A stretch of 64,000 bases of DNA from Pseudoalteromonas piscicida (GCF_002744175.1 NZ_NKHF01000007.1:62001-126000), one strand, 5' to 3'. Positions 41,803-52,210 are shown, counted from the stretch's first letter. The notes: generated from the sequence alone by a model not told the origin. Translations and numbers: made by a program.

Positions 41803-42869
41803 GATGAAAAACTCCTTAATGCCAATCCAGTTGCTAGTGCAAATTGCGCTTTATGTTTTTGCAATACATGTCTATCAACTTTAGGGGCAATTTCCATTTC
41901 GTTAAAAGGATCAGCAACGATGGTATGGATCCCAAGTTCATCAATCAGCAGTTTGTCTAATCCTTCAACCAACGCTGTGCCACCGGTTAACACAATATAG
42001 TCAATATGATCTTTGCCACTGGTGGTCATAAACATTTGCACCGCTCGGCGTATCTGTTGCAGCATTGAGGTTTGGAAGGGGGCTAACACTTCAAATGTGT
42101 AATTAGGTGGCAGATCGCCAGTAGTTTTAGCCAGTTCAGCTTCATCGTAGGTTTTATTGTAGTAAGCCACGATACTATTGGTGTATTGCTCACCACCGAA
42201 AACCTGATCTCGAGTGTAGATGGTTTTGCCCGATTGAATAACGCTCACCAACATTAGCACTGCACCAATATCAATCATGGCGACAATCTTGTCGAAGGCG
42301 TCATTCGGTAGTTCTGGATAAATTACATCCATAGCGCGACTCAGCGCATAGTTTTCAACATCAACTACTTTGGTTTTGTAGCCAGCCTCTTCTAATGCCC
42401 CAACACGAGCTTGGACACTTTCTGTTCGAGCAGCAGATAACAACACATTCACTTTAGACGGGTCTGCTTCATTGACTCCGATTTTCTCAAAATCTAAGCT
42501 GACTTCATCTAATGGGTAAGGGATTAAGCTATCTGCTTCTATGGCGATTTGAGACTCAAGTTCAGCATCCGTTAATGACACATCCATAAAGATCACTTTG
42601 GTAATCACGGTCTGACCGGATACGGCAACTGCAGCATACTGCGTGAGTTTTGGCATGCGCCGCTTCATTTTAGTTATCGCGTTGCCGATCGCTTCAATGT
42701 CTTGAATGGCCCTTTCATTTACTGCACCCTTAGGTATAGGCTCAATCGCAACGGCTTCAACACGGTAGCTGGAACTTGTCTTTGACAACAACACAGCTTT
42801 GACACAATGAGAACCGATGTCGATCCCTATCATCAGAGGTGCTTGTTTTTTTAGTAGTTGGCTCAGCAT
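41790..42869 (-). CDS. pilM: type IV pilus assembly protein PilM
   Basis: 359 residues, actin-like ATPase fold. MIGIDIGSHCVKAVLLSK is phosphate loop 1, MIDIGAVLMLVSVIQSG loop 2, and VLTGGTALVEGLDKLL the adenosine motif. It is first in pilMNOPQ and divergent from mrcA, the standard arrangement. Confidence 0.97.
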   Translation of the reverse strand: MLSQLLKKQAPLMIGIDIGSHCVKAVLLSKTSSSYRVEAVAIEPIPKGAVNERAIQDIEAIGNAITKMKRRMPKLTQYAAVAVSGQTVITKVIFMDVSLTDAELESQIAIEADSLIPYPLDEVSLDFEKIGVNEADPSKVNVLLSAARTESVQARVGALEEAGYKTKVVDVENYALSRAMDVIYPELPNDAFDKIVAMIDIGAVLMLVSVIQSGKTIYTRDQVFGGEQYTNSIVAYYNKTYDEAELAKTTGDLPPNYTFEVLAPFQTSMLQQIRRAVQMFMTTSGKDHIDYIVLTGGTALVEGLDKLLIDELGIHTIVADPFNEMEIAPKVDRHVLQKHKAQFALATGLALRSFSSCHI

Positions 42870-42998
42870 GTGAAGCGCTCGTTTCCTTTTCAGTCTGTAT
42901 ACTATAAAAATTTAGCACACAAAAATATTAATCGTTTTTTAATCAAGATATACTAGCAGTGTCTACCTGTAATTGGGAGTCTAACTAGGGATAATTCC

Positions 42999-45454
42999 GT
43001 GAAATTATTGAAAAGATTTTTACAATTCGCTGTTGTTTGTACCCTTTTAGGCGTATTGACACTTATCAGCCTTTATTATTATGTCAAATCTGACATACCA
43101 AGTGTAGAGGTTTTGAAAGATGTTCAATTACAAACTCCTATGCAAGTCTTTACTCGGGATGGAAAACTCATCAATCAATTTGGTGAGAAACGTCGGATCC
43201 CAGTGCGTTTGCAAGATGTACCAGTCCCCATGCGAAAGGCTTTTTTAGCCACAGAAGATAATCGCTTTTATGACCACTTTGGCATAGACCCCATCGGGAT
43301 TGTTCGCTCAGCGCTCGTGCTCATCACCACTGGTGAAAAGAAACAAGGAGCAAGTACGCTTACCATGCAACTTGCCAGAAACTTTTTCTTAACACGAGAG
43401 AAAGCCTATATTCGTAAAGTCAAAGAAATCTTTATTGCGTTGCATATTGAGCAGCTATTAACGAAAGATGAAATTTTTGAGCTTTATTTGAATAAAATTG
43501 AGCTGGGTAATCGTGCGTTCGGTATTGGTGCAGCAGCGCAGGTATATTATGGTCGCTCGCTCTCAGAATTAACTTTACCTGAGATGGCAATGATAGCAGG
43601 GCTGCCAAAAGCACCTTCTGCGCTAAACCCAATCCGCAATCCAGAGCGAGCTAAGCATCGCCGAAATGTTGTGCTCGGCCGAATGCTGGCAGAAAAATAC
43701 ATTACTCAATCAGAATATAATGAGGCCACTCAAGCGCCTATTACTGCAAAGTTTCATGGTGCTGAAATTGAGCTGTATGCCCCTTATATTTCTGAAATGG
43801 TTCGCGCTTATATGGTTGAGCGTTATGGCACAGATAAGGCCTATAATTCAGGCATGAAAGTCTACACCAGCGTTGAATCACAGATACAACTCGCCGCTCA
43901 ACATGCCCTAGTAGATAATCTTCATGCATATGATATGCGCCACGGCTTTAGAGGCCCAGAAGCCACCTACTGGGATGCAGAAAGTGAATCTCCGTTGACT
44001 CATGAGGGAATATTAAGTCGCCTAGACAAAGTCAATGAGATTGGCCCATTAAAAGCGGCTGTCGTATTAAGTATTGCGAAGCAAAGTGCCGGACTTTTGC
44101 TCAAAAGTGGCGAGCAAATTACCGTGCAATGGCCAGGCCTGAGCTGGGCACGACAATACATTAGCGAAAGACGACAAAGCTTACCACCGAAGACCACCGC
44201 TGATATTCTGGCACCGGGCATGCAGGTATTTGTTCGCAAACAAACGAATGGCTGGATGCTAAGCCAGTTACCGCAAGCGGCTAGTGCGTTGGTTTCTCTC
44301 GATCCCCAAGATGGTCGAGTTAAGGCCATTGTTGGAGGCTATAGCTTTGAGTTGAGTCAATACAACCGTGCAACACAAGCTAAACGTCAAGTAGGCTCTA
44401 ACATTAAACCGTTTATCTACTCATCTGCACTTGAAAATGGCTACACCCTTGCCACAATCATTAACGATGCGCCAATTAACCACTGGGACAGAAGCGTTGG
44501 CGTGGCTTGGCGTCCAAAAAATAGTCCAGAAGTTTACAATGGTCCAATCCGCATTCGTCTGCCTTAGCACAATCGAAAAACGTGGTATCGGTGCGCCTGA
44601 TTAAAGGAGTTGGAATAGATAAAGCCGCAGATCACCTTCTGAAGTTTGGGTTCCAAGATGCCGACATTAATCGCAGTGAATCTTTAGCACTCGGGAGTGC
44701 TGCGTTAACACCAATAGAAATGGCCCGAGGTATGGCTACTTTTGCCAATGGCGGACATCTTATCGAACCTTACTTTATCGATAAAATTACCGACTCGTTT
44801 GGTAATGAATTGGGTGCAGCTGAGCCACTGATCGTTTGCGATGAGCAGCAACAAGAAGAGCGGCCAGAACGCTGTGCCCCGCAAATAATTTCTGAGCAAA
44901 ATGCCTTTTTGATTGCCGATGCTCTGCATAGCGCGATTTGGGGTGGTGGAAGCTGGAAACATGATACCGGCTGGAGTGGCACAGGTTGGCGTGGTCAATG
45001 GTTAAAACGTCGCGATCTTGCTGGTAAAACTGGTACTACTAATGACTCTGTTGATACCTGGTTCACCGGTTTTAATCGCAATGTGCTGACAACCGTTTGG
45101 GTAGGCTTTGATGATGCTAGTAAATCGTTAGGCCGTGCAGCGTATAATGCCAACCTAGGTAGAAACCAACTAGTCGGTGCCGAGGCTGGTGCTATCTCGG
45201 CTCAGCCAGCCTGGATAGACTTTATGCGTGAAGCGCTCAAAGACGAGCCACTAGCCCCTATTGAACCGCCCCCTGGCTTAATATCAACTAGGATTGATTT
45301 AAAAACCGGGCTGTTGTCTCGTAAGAACGATCATACCTCGCGGTTTGAATACTTTGAGCAAGGTACGGCGCCGAGCAAATATGTGCTAGATACCAATAGC
45401 GGCACACCCTTTGACGATACCGCGCCGCTTCCAAGCCCAGAAGAATTGTTTTAA
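42999..45454 (+). pseudogene. mrcA: penicillin-binding protein 1A gene with a one-base frameshift
   Basis: Two frames together encode an 818-residue class A PBP. The first (42999-44567, GTG start) has a membrane anchor, the glycosyltransferase domain (ATEDNRFYDHFGIDP, GASTLTMQLARNFF) and transpeptidase motif 1 (VGSNIKPFIY). It stops after RIRLP. The second continues from about 44561 as ALAQSKNVVSVRL with motif 2 (SKN) and motif 3 (GKTGTTND). One base, probably a G next to 44560-44561, is missing. No slippery heptamer is present, so programmed frameshifting is unlikely. Either the gene is broken, leaving glycosyltransferase only, or the assembly has an error. Confidence 0.9.
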
Positions 45455-45456
45455 AC

Positions 45457-45488
45457 CAAAAAAGCGATACATGTATCGGCTTTTTTGG
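45457..45488 (+). terminator. terminator after mrcA
   Basis: AAAAAAGC, a GATACATGTATC palindrome, then GGCTTTTTT. It lies directly after the mrcA stop codon and may also serve metL from the other side. Confidence 0.85.
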
Positions 45489-45532
45489 CCTTCATCACAG
45501 ATGATGTGATATCGGCGTTATATCAATTGGTA

Positions 45533-47887
45533 TTATTTTGAATTCAGGTTTTGGGTCAGCCAGAATAAATCAGAGTGGATCCCAGCGGCTGTAACTTCTT
45601 TCCCAGCACCGGGCCCTTGGATCACCAATGGGTTTTGTTCGTACCATTTAGTATGGATCACAAAAATATTATCGCCAGGCGTTAAGTTTGCAATCGCTGA
45701 ACCATTTGGTACTTGTGCAATGCCAACTTTTGCAGACACTTTGCCATTGCTCGCAATTTCAAGCGCACCGGTGTAACGCAGCGCTGCATCGTTGGCGCTG
45801 GCTTGTGCGTAATGTGCCGCATAAAAATCATCAAGCTGCTGGCGGTTCTCCAAAAACCGTTGCCATGAACCTGCACTCAGTGAGGATGGCATGAGTGCTT
45901 CCAACTCAATATCATCAAGCTCTAACTCAACTCCTAGCTCTCTGGCCAAGATCAGTAGCTTACGCTGCATATCACGGCCCGATAGATCTTCTCGCGGATC
46001 AGGTTCCGTAAAGCCAAGCGCTTGCGCTTCCAGTACTAACTCAGAGAAGGCCTTAGTACCATCATAACGACTGCATAACCAAGATAAAGTACCAGAGAAG
46101 ACCCCCTCAATTTTCACAACTTCATCGCCGCTATTTTGTAGATCCGCTAAAGCAAAATTAATCGGTAGTCCAGCCCCAACACTGGTATTGTAACGCCATA
46201 GTAAGTTACGCTCTTGCAACTGCTGGCGTAACTGCGAGTACCAACTTTGTTTGGCTGTACCTGCGTATTTATTCGCGCTGATCAAGTGGCAGTCGTGTTC
46301 TATAAACTTAGGATATAGCTCACTGAAGCCTTCACTCGCAGTGATATCAACAATCACCTTATGCTCGTAATCTAACTCGTTGATACGAGTAAATAACTCA
46401 GTTTCATTGTACTCTATGGCTTCGTTTTGCCATTGCTGCTGCCATAAATCAAGATTGAGCCCACTTGGACAAAACAGCATTTGCTTGGAGCGCAGTAGAC
46501 CCACCAGCTTGAGATCGAAGTGTTCACTCAGTTTACCAACCTGCTGTTTGCACTGCTCAATAAACACTTCCCCAACATTACCAACACCTGCAACAATCAC
46601 AGCAAGCTCTCTGCCTTTGTTGACCAGACGCTCATGTAATATGGCGAGCAAATCACTATCAATAGATTGATCGGTTAAAACCAAGCTATAGTGAGGTGCT
46701 TGCAAAACAAAACGAGTCACAATTGCGTTATCATCTAGAAGCTCTAGCGCTTGTTGATGCAATCCTGCAATATCTTGACTTGGTGCGACAATCGCAAACC
46801 CCTGAACTTGAGACTCGATAATATTGGCACGAGAATCTAATGCGTTAATAACCACATGACTATACTCAGATGGCACCAATAGATGTGCTTCTCCACCTTT
46901 AATAAAATGATGGATACTATGCTGGATCCGTTGACTCAACTGCTTTACTTCACCATTATTTAGTTTTTCAACTCGCAGTAAATCAAGCTGTCCAAAGGTC
47001 GTGATAAAGCGCTTCTCTTTGCTGTATCCCGCTTTGACAATCTCAGTGCCCAGCGCTTCGGGATCAAAGCTGCTTCGTACTTGTAGTTTAATATCGGTAT
47101 CTTTCAGTGGTGAAAGTGTTTTGGCATGCAATACTGGATTACCAAGACGCGCCAATAACTCAGCCTGACCTCGGCATACTTTAGTGTACTTAATAGCATT
47201 GACTACTTTGCGTGGATCGGTACTAAAAACGCCAGTTGTATCCGTCCAAATCGACACTTGTGCAGCATCAATGTAATTTGCCAATAAGGTGGCGCTGTAA
47301 TCGCTACCATTTCGGCCTAGAGTCACAGTTTCACCTTGGCTGTTAGCTGCGATAAAACCCGTTACAATATGGATAGCGTTGTCACCAATCGTGTTATAGC
47401 ACGCCTCTTTATTCAGAGCATGCAGTAATACGCCGTCCTGTTGGACAAATAACTTTCTAGCATCAATGTCCTTTGCTTCAATACCTTGCGAGCTTAAGTA
47501 ATTAGCTAGTATACGAGCCGACCACAACTCCCCATGTGCCAATAGGCTGGCATAGTGAAGTGTGCGTGCTTCACGTCCTTGCGCAATGGCCTGTAACTCA
47601 TTAACAAGCTGCTTGAGCAAAACAGCGTGTAGATCACCGCTAAACAGCGCATCTATTAATTCACGCTGATGGTTTTCTACTTGTAACAAGACATCGTTAA
47701 AGGCACGGGCATCTTGCTGCTCAAAACTCTGCCAAAGCTTCACCAAAGTGTTGGTTGTTTTACCTGCGGCAGAAACCACCACGCTGTCACCTGGCTGACA
47801 CTGTTCTAATACTATCTTAGCAACGGCCTGATAGCGCTCTGCAGAGCTTAAACTTGAACCACCAAACTTATGTACTACTTTTGCCAT
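45533..47887 (-). CDS. metL: bifunctional aspartokinase / homoserine dehydrogenase II
   Basis: 784 residues. The N-terminal kinase has VHKFGGSSLSSAERYQ and TLGRNGSDYSATLLA; ACT-like regulatory parts lie at about 300-430. The dehydrogenase begins near 440 (VIVAGVGNVGEVFIEQCKQ) and has VFSGTLSWLCSRY and EPDPREDLSGRDMQRKL. It makes homoserine for methionine synthesis. It follows metB by four bases, the metBL order of E. coli. Confidence 0.96.
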   Translation of the reverse strand: MAKVVHKFGGSSLSSAERYQAVAKIVLEQCQPGDSVVVSAAGKTTNTLVKLWQSFEQQDARAFNDVLLQVENHQRELIDALFSGDLHAVLLKQLVNELQAIAQGREARTLHYASLLAHGELWSARILANYLSSQGIEAKDIDARKLFVQQDGVLLHALNKEACYNTIGDNAIHIVTGFIAANSQGETVTLGRNGSDYSATLLANYIDAAQVSIWTDTTGVFSTDPRKVVNAIKYTKVCRGQAELLARLGNPVLHAKTLSPLKDTDIKLQVRSSFDPEALGTEIVKAGYSKEKRFITTFGQLDLLRVEKLNNGEVKQLSQRIQHSIHHFIKGGEAHLLVPSEYSHVVINALDSRANIIESQVQGFAIVAPSQDIAGLHQQALELLDDNAIVTRFVLQAPHYSLVLTDQSIDSDLLAILHERLVNKGRELAVIVAGVGNVGEVFIEQCKQQVGKLSEHFDLKLVGLLRSKQMLFCPSGLNLDLWQQQWQNEAIEYNETELFTRINELDYEHKVIVDITASEGFSELYPKFIEHDCHLISANKYAGTAKQSWYSQLRQQLQERNLLWRYNTSVGAGLPINFALADLQNSGDEVVKIEGVFSGTLSWLCSRYDGTKAFSELVLEAQALGFTEPDPREDLSGRDMQRKLLILARELGVELELDDIELEALMPSSLSAGSWQRFLENRQQLDDFYAAHYAQASANDAALRYTGALEIASNGKVSAKVGIAQVPNGSAIANLTPGDNIFVIHTKWYEQNPLVIQGPGAGKEVTAAGIHSDLFWLTQNLNSK

Positions 47888-47891
47888 TTAC

Positions 47892-49112
47892 TCACCACAA
47901 CGCTACTGTATGTGCAGGCGTTAGCTTGAATGACTTAGCATCATCAGTCGCCTGATTTTCATCAATACACGCAAATCCAGATTCAAGATCTGCGATTAAA
48001 TCTTGTACGTCTTCAATTCCAACGGAGATACGGATCAGTGTATCGCCTACCCCAGCTTCTAATCTTGCCTGCGGCTCCATACCAGCATGTGTCATTGTCG
48101 CTGGATGGCAGATCAAACTTTCTACCCCACCTAATGACTCAGCCAAAGAGAACTGCTTTAACGACGTTAAGAATTTCGCAGAGGTTTGTAAATTGCCTTT
48201 AATATCAAAACTTACCATGCCACCAAAGCCTAGCTGCTGCTTTTTCGCAAGCTCATGCTGCGGGTGTGATTCAAGACCAGGATAGTACACTTGACTAACA
48301 TAAGGTGATTGCTCTAGATATTGTGCAATTAATTGCGCGTTTTCTTGGTGTTGGCGCAGACGCACTTTTAATGTACGCAAACCGCGCAATGTCAAATAAC
48401 TGTCAAAAGGCGCGCCGGTGATACCAATATTATTTGCCCACCAAGCTAACTCATCCCCTAACTCTTGTGTCCGCGCTATCACCGCACCGCCCACCACATC
48501 AGAGTGACCATTAATGTATTTGGTTGTTGAATGTACGACAATATCAACACCGAAGGCGATAGGGTTTTGCAGTGCTGGTGATAAGAAAGTGTTATCGGCT
48601 GCGACCAACGCGCCCACAGCATGAGCGGCTGTTACAACGGCTTCGATATCAGTTAACCGTAAAATGGGGTTGCTTGGGGTTTCTATCCAAACCAGTTTAG
48701 GTTGGATTTCCTCAAGTTTTGCTAGACTTTGTGGTTGAGTTAAATCTAATACCACCAGCTTGAGCAAACCACGCTTTGCCAATGAGGTAAATAAGCGGTA
48801 ACTACCACCGTAGCAATCATGTGGGATCACCAGCGTATCATCATGGTTTAAAAGTTGAGTAACTAGGTGAACCGCCGCCATACCGGTTGCGGTAATGATG
48901 CCACGCTTACCCCCTTCAAGTTCGGTCAGCGCTTCTGCAAGCACATCACGATTAAAGTTACCACTGCGGCCGTAATCATAGTCGCGCTTGGTATCAAAAT
49001 CGGCAAAAGAATAGGTCGTCGAAAGGTAAAGAGGCGGCACTACAGCACCATGTGCTTTATCTGCTTCTATGCCATGACGTACTGCAACCGTCGATTTGTT
49101 ACTTTGACTCAT
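47892..49112 (-). CDS. metB: cystathionine gamma-synthase
   Basis: 406 residues, Cys/Met metabolism PLP family. The PLP Lys is in VVHSTTKYINGHSDVVGG near 205; DYDYGRSGNFNRDVLAEAL is near 42. MetB joins O-succinylhomoserine and cysteine. It is first in metBL and faces metJ, with a MetJ operator between, as in E. coli. Confidence 0.95.
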   Translation of the reverse strand: MSQSNKSTVAVRHGIEADKAHGAVVPPLYLSTTYSFADFDTKRDYDYGRSGNFNRDVLAEALTELEGGKRGIITATGMAAVHLVTQLLNHDDTLVIPHDCYGGSYRLFTSLAKRGLLKLVVLDLTQPQSLAKLEEIQPKLVWIETPSNPILRLTDIEAVVTAAHAVGALVAADNTFLSPALQNPIAFGVDIVVHSTTKYINGHSDVVGGAVIARTQELGDELAWWANNIGITGAPFDSYLTLRGLRTLKVRLRQHQENAQLIAQYLEQSPYVSQVYYPGLESHPQHELAKKQQLGFGGMVSFDIKGNLQTSAKFLTSLKQFSLAESLGGVESLICHPATMTHAGMEPQARLEAGVGDTLIRISVGIEDVQDLIADLESGFACIDENQATDDAKSFKLTPAHTVALW

Positions 49113-49122
49113 AGGGTCACCT

Positions 49123-49154
49123 AGATAGTTGGATGTTTAGACGTCTAAAAGGTT
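49123..49154. promoter_or_regulatory. MetJ operator (met boxes)
   Basis: Four consecutive 8-base units: AGATAGTT, GGATGTTT, AGACGTCT (perfect) and AAAAGGTT. The third matches the met box consensus fully; the others are weaker. MetJ binds tandem boxes cooperatively. The site overlaps the -10 box and start region of the metB promoter. Confidence 0.8.
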
Positions 49155-49178
49155 AGAGCAAGAGAAAGTAGAAGTCAA
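49150..49178 (-). promoter_or_regulatory. promoter of metBL
   Basis: Minus strand TTGACT (49178-49173), 17-base spacer, TAACCT (49155-49150). The MetJ operator covers the region just downstream, so repression by MetJ with AdoMet is expected. Confidence 0.75.
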
Positions 49179-49457
49179 AACATTTATACCGCTAAATGGC
49201 TAAATAACTAGTATTTGACTATCTTTTTTAAACCGATAAAATTTCGCCACTCTAAGGCGTTGCTAATACGACTGAGTTATTGAAAACTATGGCAGAGATT
49301 CATTGATCTCGCTATAGCGGATTAGTTTATTCAACTGTTCGAGATCAGGTGTTATCTTTTATCAGTAAAGATTTCCCTGTGTTACTGGTTTAGTTGAATA
49401 AAATAGATCAGAACCCAGTCATATTGGCATTGATGTAACTGAGGCAAGTACACAATT
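49155..49457. other. metB-metJ intergenic region
   Basis: No gene found. Beyond the metB promoter it has the palindrome CGCTATAGCG at 49309-49318 and must hold the metJ promoter, which I could not place. The metJ ribosome binding site is weak (GAGG thirteen bases before the ATG). Confidence 0.4.
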
Positions 49458-49778
49458 ATGGCAAAATGGAATGGTGAGTATATTCACCCATATGCAGAAC
49501 ACGGTAAAAAAGCAGAGCAAGTAAAAAAGATCACGGTGAGCATACCTCTGAATGTACTCAAAGTGCTAACTGATGAGCGTACACGTCGTCAAGTGAATAA
49601 CTTACGTCATGCCACAAACAGTGAGCTACTGTGTGAGGCGTTTTTACATGCTTTCACAGGTCAGCCACTTCCCAGTGATGAAGACTTAAGGAAAGACAAC
49701 CCAGAGCGTATTCCGTTAGAAGTTAGACAAATAATGGAAGAACGTGGGTTAGAGATCCCAGAAATAAACGAAGAGTGA
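49458..49778 (+). CDS. metJ: methionine repressor MetJ
   Basis: 106 residues, ribbon-helix-helix. The beta ribbon that enters the DNA groove is [45 protein letters not shown] is the AdoMet-binding part. MetJ with AdoMet represses met genes; its operator lies in front of metB. Confidence 0.98.
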   Translation: MAKWNGEYIHPYAEHGKKAEQVKKITVSIPLNVLKVLTDERTRRQVNNLRHATNSELLCEAFLHAFTGQPLPSDEDLRKDNPERIPLEVRQIMEERGLEIPEINEE

Positions 49779-49812
49779 TCGTTACTCTTCTATTTTCTTT
49801 GGAAATACAGAC

Positions 49813-49839
49813 AAAAAAAGCCTCAATCGAGGCTTTTTT
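49813..49839 (+). terminator. terminator after metJ
   Basis: AAAAAAAGCCTC, loop AATC, GAGGCTTTTTT. It lies 35 bases past the metJ stop codon. Confidence 0.92.
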
Positions 49840-49889
49840 CATATTTGGGATAAGTTGATCATACCAAGTTTATACCAAATGTATTAAGT

Positions 49890-50008
49890 AAATGCGCAAC
49901 TTGAAGCACAGAAATAGCTTTAGTAACTAGGCAAAAAATTTGCTATTTAGTTGTTCTAAAGCCAAAATTTTAATGCAGTTAGCGTCTGCTAGCCTCCCTC
50001 AAGTAGCA
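49890..50008. repeat. second copy of an intergenic repeat
   Basis: AACTAGGC (49925) and GCAGTTAGCGT (49975) are 50 bases apart, the same spacing as in the element at 17185-17370. The flanks have a weak inverted match (ACTTGAAG and CCTCAAGT). It lies between metJ and the malic enzyme gene. Confidence 0.5.
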
Positions 50009-50022
50009 CAAAAAAGGTGATA

Positions 50023-51264
50023 TTATTCCATGTAGCCCACAGGCATCTCGATTTGCGCTACGCCAGACTCAACAGCCGCAGTCGCAACCGCCTTTGCAAT
50101 ACGTGGTAGCAAACGCGGATCCATCGGTTTTGGAATGATGTACTCGGCACCAAACTCAAGGCTATCAACATCAGCTGCTTTTAAAACTTCAGCCGGCACA
50201 GGCTCTTTTGCAATGCTTCTGATCGCCTCAACCGCTGCGATCTTCATTTCATCATTGATGGCCGTAGCACGGACATCTAGTGCACCGCGGAAGATAAACG
50301 GAAAACATAAAACATTATTTACTTGGTTTGGATAATCCGAACGACCCGTTGCCATAATCAAATCGTCACGGGCACCATGTGCTACGTCAGGGCTGATCTC
50401 AGGATCTGGGTTAGAGCAAGCAAATACCACTGGTTTATCAGCCATCAACTTAAGGTCTTCAGGTGACAATAAATCAGGACCAGATACACCAACAAAGACA
50501 TCGGCTTCGGCAATAACGTCTTGTAGTGTGCGCTTATCTGTATTGTTTGCAAACAACTCTTTGTATTCGTTGAGGTCATCACGGCGAGTGTGGATAACCC
50601 CTTTTCTGTCTAACATATAGATGTGTTCACGCTGTGCACCACATTTAATTAGGAGTTCCATACAAGCGATAGCCGCAGCACCTGCGCCTAAACACACAAT
50701 GATGGCATCATGAATATCTTTACCTTGAATTTCTAGCGCATTTAGCATACCAGCTGCTGTCACGATTGCAGTGCCGTGTTGATCATCGTGGAACACAGGC
50801 ACATCACAGCGCTCGATTAGGGCACGTTCAATTTCAAAACATTCAGGCGCTTTGATATCTTCTAGGTTAATACCACCAAACGTATCTGCAATATTTGCAA
50901 CTGTGTTGATGAAGTCTTCCGTCGTGTTGTGCTTTACTTCGATATCAATTGAGTCAAGGCCAGCAAAACGCTTGAATAGCAAAGCTTTACCTTCCATAAC
51001 AGGCTTAGAAGCCAATGGACCTAAGTTACCTAAACCTAAAATTGCGGTTCCGTTACTGATCACTGCAACCATGTTGCCCTTTCCAGTATAACGATAGGCG
51101 TTCGCCGGATCTGCCGCGATTTCACGTACTGGCTCAGCAACACCTGGGCTGTATGCTAGTGCTAGGTCTTTGACGGTCTCGGCAGGTTTAGTGAGTTCAA
51201 CACTGATTTTACCTGGAACGGGCTTCTCGTGATAATCTAGAGCTTGTTGACGAAAGTCTGTCAT
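50023..51264 (-). CDS. malic enzyme, small NAD(P)-dependent type
   Basis: 413 residues from ATG at 51264 (MTDFRQQALDYHEKPVPGK). A longer frame from TTG at 51336 adds 24 residues unlike the family. Malic motifs are LALAYSPGVAEPVREIA, PVFHDDQHGTAIVTAAG and CLGAGAAAIACMELLIKCG for NAD(P). It lacks the C-terminal phosphotransacetylase-like domain of MaeB (about 760 residues). It decarboxylates malate to pyruvate. Confidence 0.93.
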   Translation of the reverse strand: MTDFRQQALDYHEKPVPGKISVELTKPAETVKDLALAYSPGVAEPVREIAADPANAYRYTGKGNMVAVISNGTAILGLGNLGPLASKPVMEGKALLFKRFAGLDSIDIEVKHNTTEDFINTVANIADTFGGINLEDIKAPECFEIERALIERCDVPVFHDDQHGTAIVTAAGMLNALEIQGKDIHDAIIVCLGAGAAAIACMELLIKCGAQREHIYMLDRKGVIHTRRDDLNEYKELFANNTDKRTLQDVIAEADVFVGVSGPDLLSPEDLKLMADKPVVFACSNPDPEISPDVAHGARDDLIMATGRSDYPNQVNNVLCFPFIFRGALDVRATAINDEMKIAAVEAIRSIAKEPVPAEVLKAADVDSLEFGAEYIIPKPMDPRLLPRIAKAVATAAVESGVAQIEMPVGYME

Positions 51265-51950
51265 GGCGCGATATTTTCCTACGAAGTTAATGTGAGAGTG
51301 TGGTAAACGTTCGCATTCTGAATGTTGGTTGCTCAACGATGTCTACAACCACAGACAGTGCGATTAACTATATGAGCGACGACATTACACAGCGTTAAAG
51401 CACAATGCTATGCGCAGTATGTCAATAGGACATATAGTTAATCGACCGTATTCACACAATACCGAGTTTTATTCATTATTCAAGTAAAATCAGGTCTATC
51501 CACTGGACCCGCTATTTTTTGTATTTTCCGAGAAGATAAGCCCAATTTTAAGAAAAATTTCACAATTAAGCTGGGTAAACGGCAAAGAAAATGAGCTAAA
51601 AAGCGCCCTAACATGGTGAAAATTAATGCAGATGTAAAAACCCTAAGATAAAAAACGAAAAACGGAAACTTTATCAACTTTGACTACAATATAGCGACAC
51701 TTAACCGCATATATCCCGATTTTATGCATAGTAGACTCACTTCTTTCGATATCAATAACTATATTCGTTTTCGCTATTTTCACAACTTAAGCTCATAAAT
51801 ATTCAATATCAACGAGCGAAATAGAGCTTTTACTCCACTCTCAGCAAGAGTAAAGATTTACTGCCAAATTGACAGATTTTTATATTTGGAAGGAACAACT
51901 TGGCAAGAGGAAAAGAAGAGTGCGCGAAGGCGGAGTAAAAATACAGGCAC
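51265..51950. other. gene-poor region between malic enzyme and rpmE
   Basis: No supported gene. It contains a 14-base perfect inverted repeat at 51361-51374 and 51431-51444. The remainder is AT rich with no clear promoter, repeat or RNA that I can name. Short frames here lack ribosome binding sites. Confidence 0.5.
51361..51444. repeat. 14-base perfect inverted repeat before the malic enzyme gene
   Basis: CGATTAACTATATG at 51361-51374 and its exact complement at 51431-51444 enclose 56 bases. GACA/TGTC lie further in, so a long hairpin is possible. It sits about 100-180 bases upstream of the malic enzyme start, where its promoter or leader would be. Confidence 0.7.
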
Positions 51951-51976
51951 AAAAAAAGCACCCTAAGGTGCTTTTT
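51951..51976 (-). terminator. terminator after rpmE
   Basis: Minus strand AAAAAGCACC, loop TTAG, GGTGC followed by seven T. It lies 18 bases past the rpmE stop codon. Confidence 0.92.
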
Positions 51977-51994
51977 CCGACTAGACCAACAAGA

Positions 51995-52210
51995 TTACTT
52001 CTTGCTGCTAAGTGCACCGAAACGCTTGTTAAAGCGATCAACACGGCCACCTGTGTCAAGGATCTTCTGCTTACCAGTGTAGAACGGGTGACATGCAGAA
52101 CATACGTCTAGGTGAATATCTTTACAAAGCGTTGAACGAGTTTCGAACTTGTTACCGCAAGAGCACGATGCAGTGATCGTCTCGTAATTAGGGTGAATAC
52201 CTTCTTTCAT
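51995..52210 (-). CDS. rpmE: 50S ribosomal protein L31
   Basis: 71 residues, zinc-binding C+ type: [13 protein letters not shown] has two Cys, [13 protein letters not shown] the other two. It has [17 protein letters not shown] at the end. The C+ form implies zinc-rich growth; a zinc-free paralogue may exist elsewhere. Divergent from priA as in E. coli. Confidence 0.98.
   Translation of the reverse strand: MKEGIHPNYETITASCSCGNKFETRSTLCKDIHLDVCSACHPFYTGKQKILDTGGRVDRFNKRFGALSSKK

Noticed and set aside
44556..44570. Programmed -1 frameshift to rescue mrcA
   Set aside because: No X-XXY-YYZ slippery heptamer and no known precedent in class A PBPs.
51480..51677. A 65-residue hydrophobic frame on the minus strand in the gene-poor region
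   Set aside because: No ribosome binding site and AT-rich bases easily give such hydrophobic text.
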